A stretch of 64,000 nucleotides of DNA from Azoarcus sp. Aa7 (GTDB lineage: Bacteria; Pseudomonadota; Gammaproteobacteria; Burkholderiales; Rhodocyclaceae), in NCBI RefSeq assembly GCF_014822185.1, contig NZ_QVLR01000037.1, positions 62,001 to 126,000 of the forward strand, read 5' to 3'. The position numbers were made by a program, and so were the translations under genes. The notes under the pieces are model-generated. The model saw nothing but the letters and a program-made list of their open reading frames with translations, had not been told where the DNA came from and did not search any database. Position 1 is the stretch's first letter. Each line of letters starts with the position of its first letter. Positions 63,682 through 64,000 of the stretch are shown here, in pieces.

Positions 63682-64000
63682 ATGAGCAAGCGTTTCCGCC
63701 TGGGCATCGACGCCGGAGGCACTTTTACCGATTTCGTGCTGGCCGATGAGCAGGGCCAGGTGCGGCTCTTCAAGGCCACTTCAACACCGGACGACGGCAC
63801 GAAGGCGATCGCCGACGGGTTGAAGCAGATTTCCGAGGCGTTGGGCCTGCCGGTCGCCGAGATCCTCAACAATGCCGACCTGCTGGTGAACGGCACGACG
63901 GTCGGGCTGAATGCGCTGATCCAGTTGAAGGGCGTCAAGACCGGCCTGATCTGCACCGCGGGCCACGAGGATTCGCTCGAGATCCGCCTCGGCCACAAGG
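63682..64000 (+). CDS. Second HyuA-like subunit, cut by the window edge
   Basis: The first 106 codons of a gene that runs off the window. RLGIDAGGTFTDFVLAD and NGTTVGLNALIQL are nearly identical in pattern to the HyuA-like gene at 58952, and GHEDSLEIRLG is shared exactly, so the two are paralogues. GAGGAG lies 9 bp upstream of the ATG, 23 bp after the HyuB stop. Two HyuA-like chains with one HyuB fit the alpha/alpha-prime/beta design known for acetophenone carboxylase. The remaining product length is unknown. Confidence 0.92.
   Translation, partial: MSKRFRLGIDAGGTFTDFVLADEQGQVRLFKATSTPDDGTKAIADGLKQISEALGLPVAEILNNADLLVNGTTVGLNALIQLKGVKTGLICTAGHEDSLEIRLGHK

Overview
The window is high-GC DNA of a betaproteobacterium, most likely of the Azoarcus/Aromatoleum/Thauera group (Rhodocyclales). 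The inference rests on GC-rich codon use, a class I fumarase next to acetyl-CoA synthetase, phasin, H-NS and IHF homologues, and a hydantoinase/carboxylase-type gene cluster. No database search was possible, so taxonomy and family names come from recognised motifs only.

Layout. (1) 0-12.5 kb looks like core chromosome. It holds an exported charged protein, fumarate hydratase (-), and acetyl-CoA synthetase (+). After a terminator comes a five-gene run of sensing and transport genes: small membrane protein, Na+/solute symporter fused to a histidine kinase, single-domain response regulator, degenerate kinase fused to a DnaQ-like 3'-5' exonuclease, and a second Na+/solute symporter carrying an EF-hand-like loop. 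This resembles an acetate-uptake and acetate-sensing locus beside acs. (2) A tRNA-Ser(GGA) at 12.6 kb is followed at once by nested inverted repeats and a tyrosine integrase, marking one end of an accessory region. (3) 12.8-42.6 kb is a mosaic: two tyrosine recombinases, a large serine recombinase and a catalytic-domain-less relative, several XRE regulators with clear palindromic operators, an orphan DUF2384-like antitoxin, an uncharacterised Cys-rich protein, three c-di-GMP genes, an H-NS operon, a phasin, an IHF-like gene, a Tat-exported caspase-like protein overlapping an alpha/beta hydrolase, an HNH protein, and debris of an integrase, a Tn3-type transposase and an AMP-ligase. (4) 42.6-46.6 kb holds small metabolic and transport genes (flavin-binding protein, EamA permease, esterase, DoxX, Asp/Glu racemase). 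(5) 48.2-56.8 kb is the most unusual segment. It is a five-gene, same-strand cassette: muramidase with a peptidoglycan-binding domain, subtilisin-like protease with a P-domain, lipoprotein, trypsin-like protease fused to a SleB-type wall hydrolase, and a large membrane protein ending in peptidoglycan-binding and CHAP-like domains. (6) An IS1182-like transposase fragment at 57 kb is followed by a catabolic cluster: MocR-type regulator, HyuA-like subunit, MarC-type membrane protein, HyuB-like subunit, and a second HyuA-like subunit cut by the window edge. Two HyuA-like plus one HyuB-like subunit resembles the ATP-dependent acetophenone carboxylase arrangement.

The best candidate for an undescribed system is the protease/wall-hydrolase cassette. 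Its three soluble enzymes lack recognisable signal peptides although their predicted substrates are extracytoplasmic. Secondary candidates are the caspase-hydrolase pair and the XRE/Cys-rich pair with a symmetric divergent operator. No second copy of the tRNA-Ser 3' end was found by eye, so the far end of the tRNA-associated island is unresolved.
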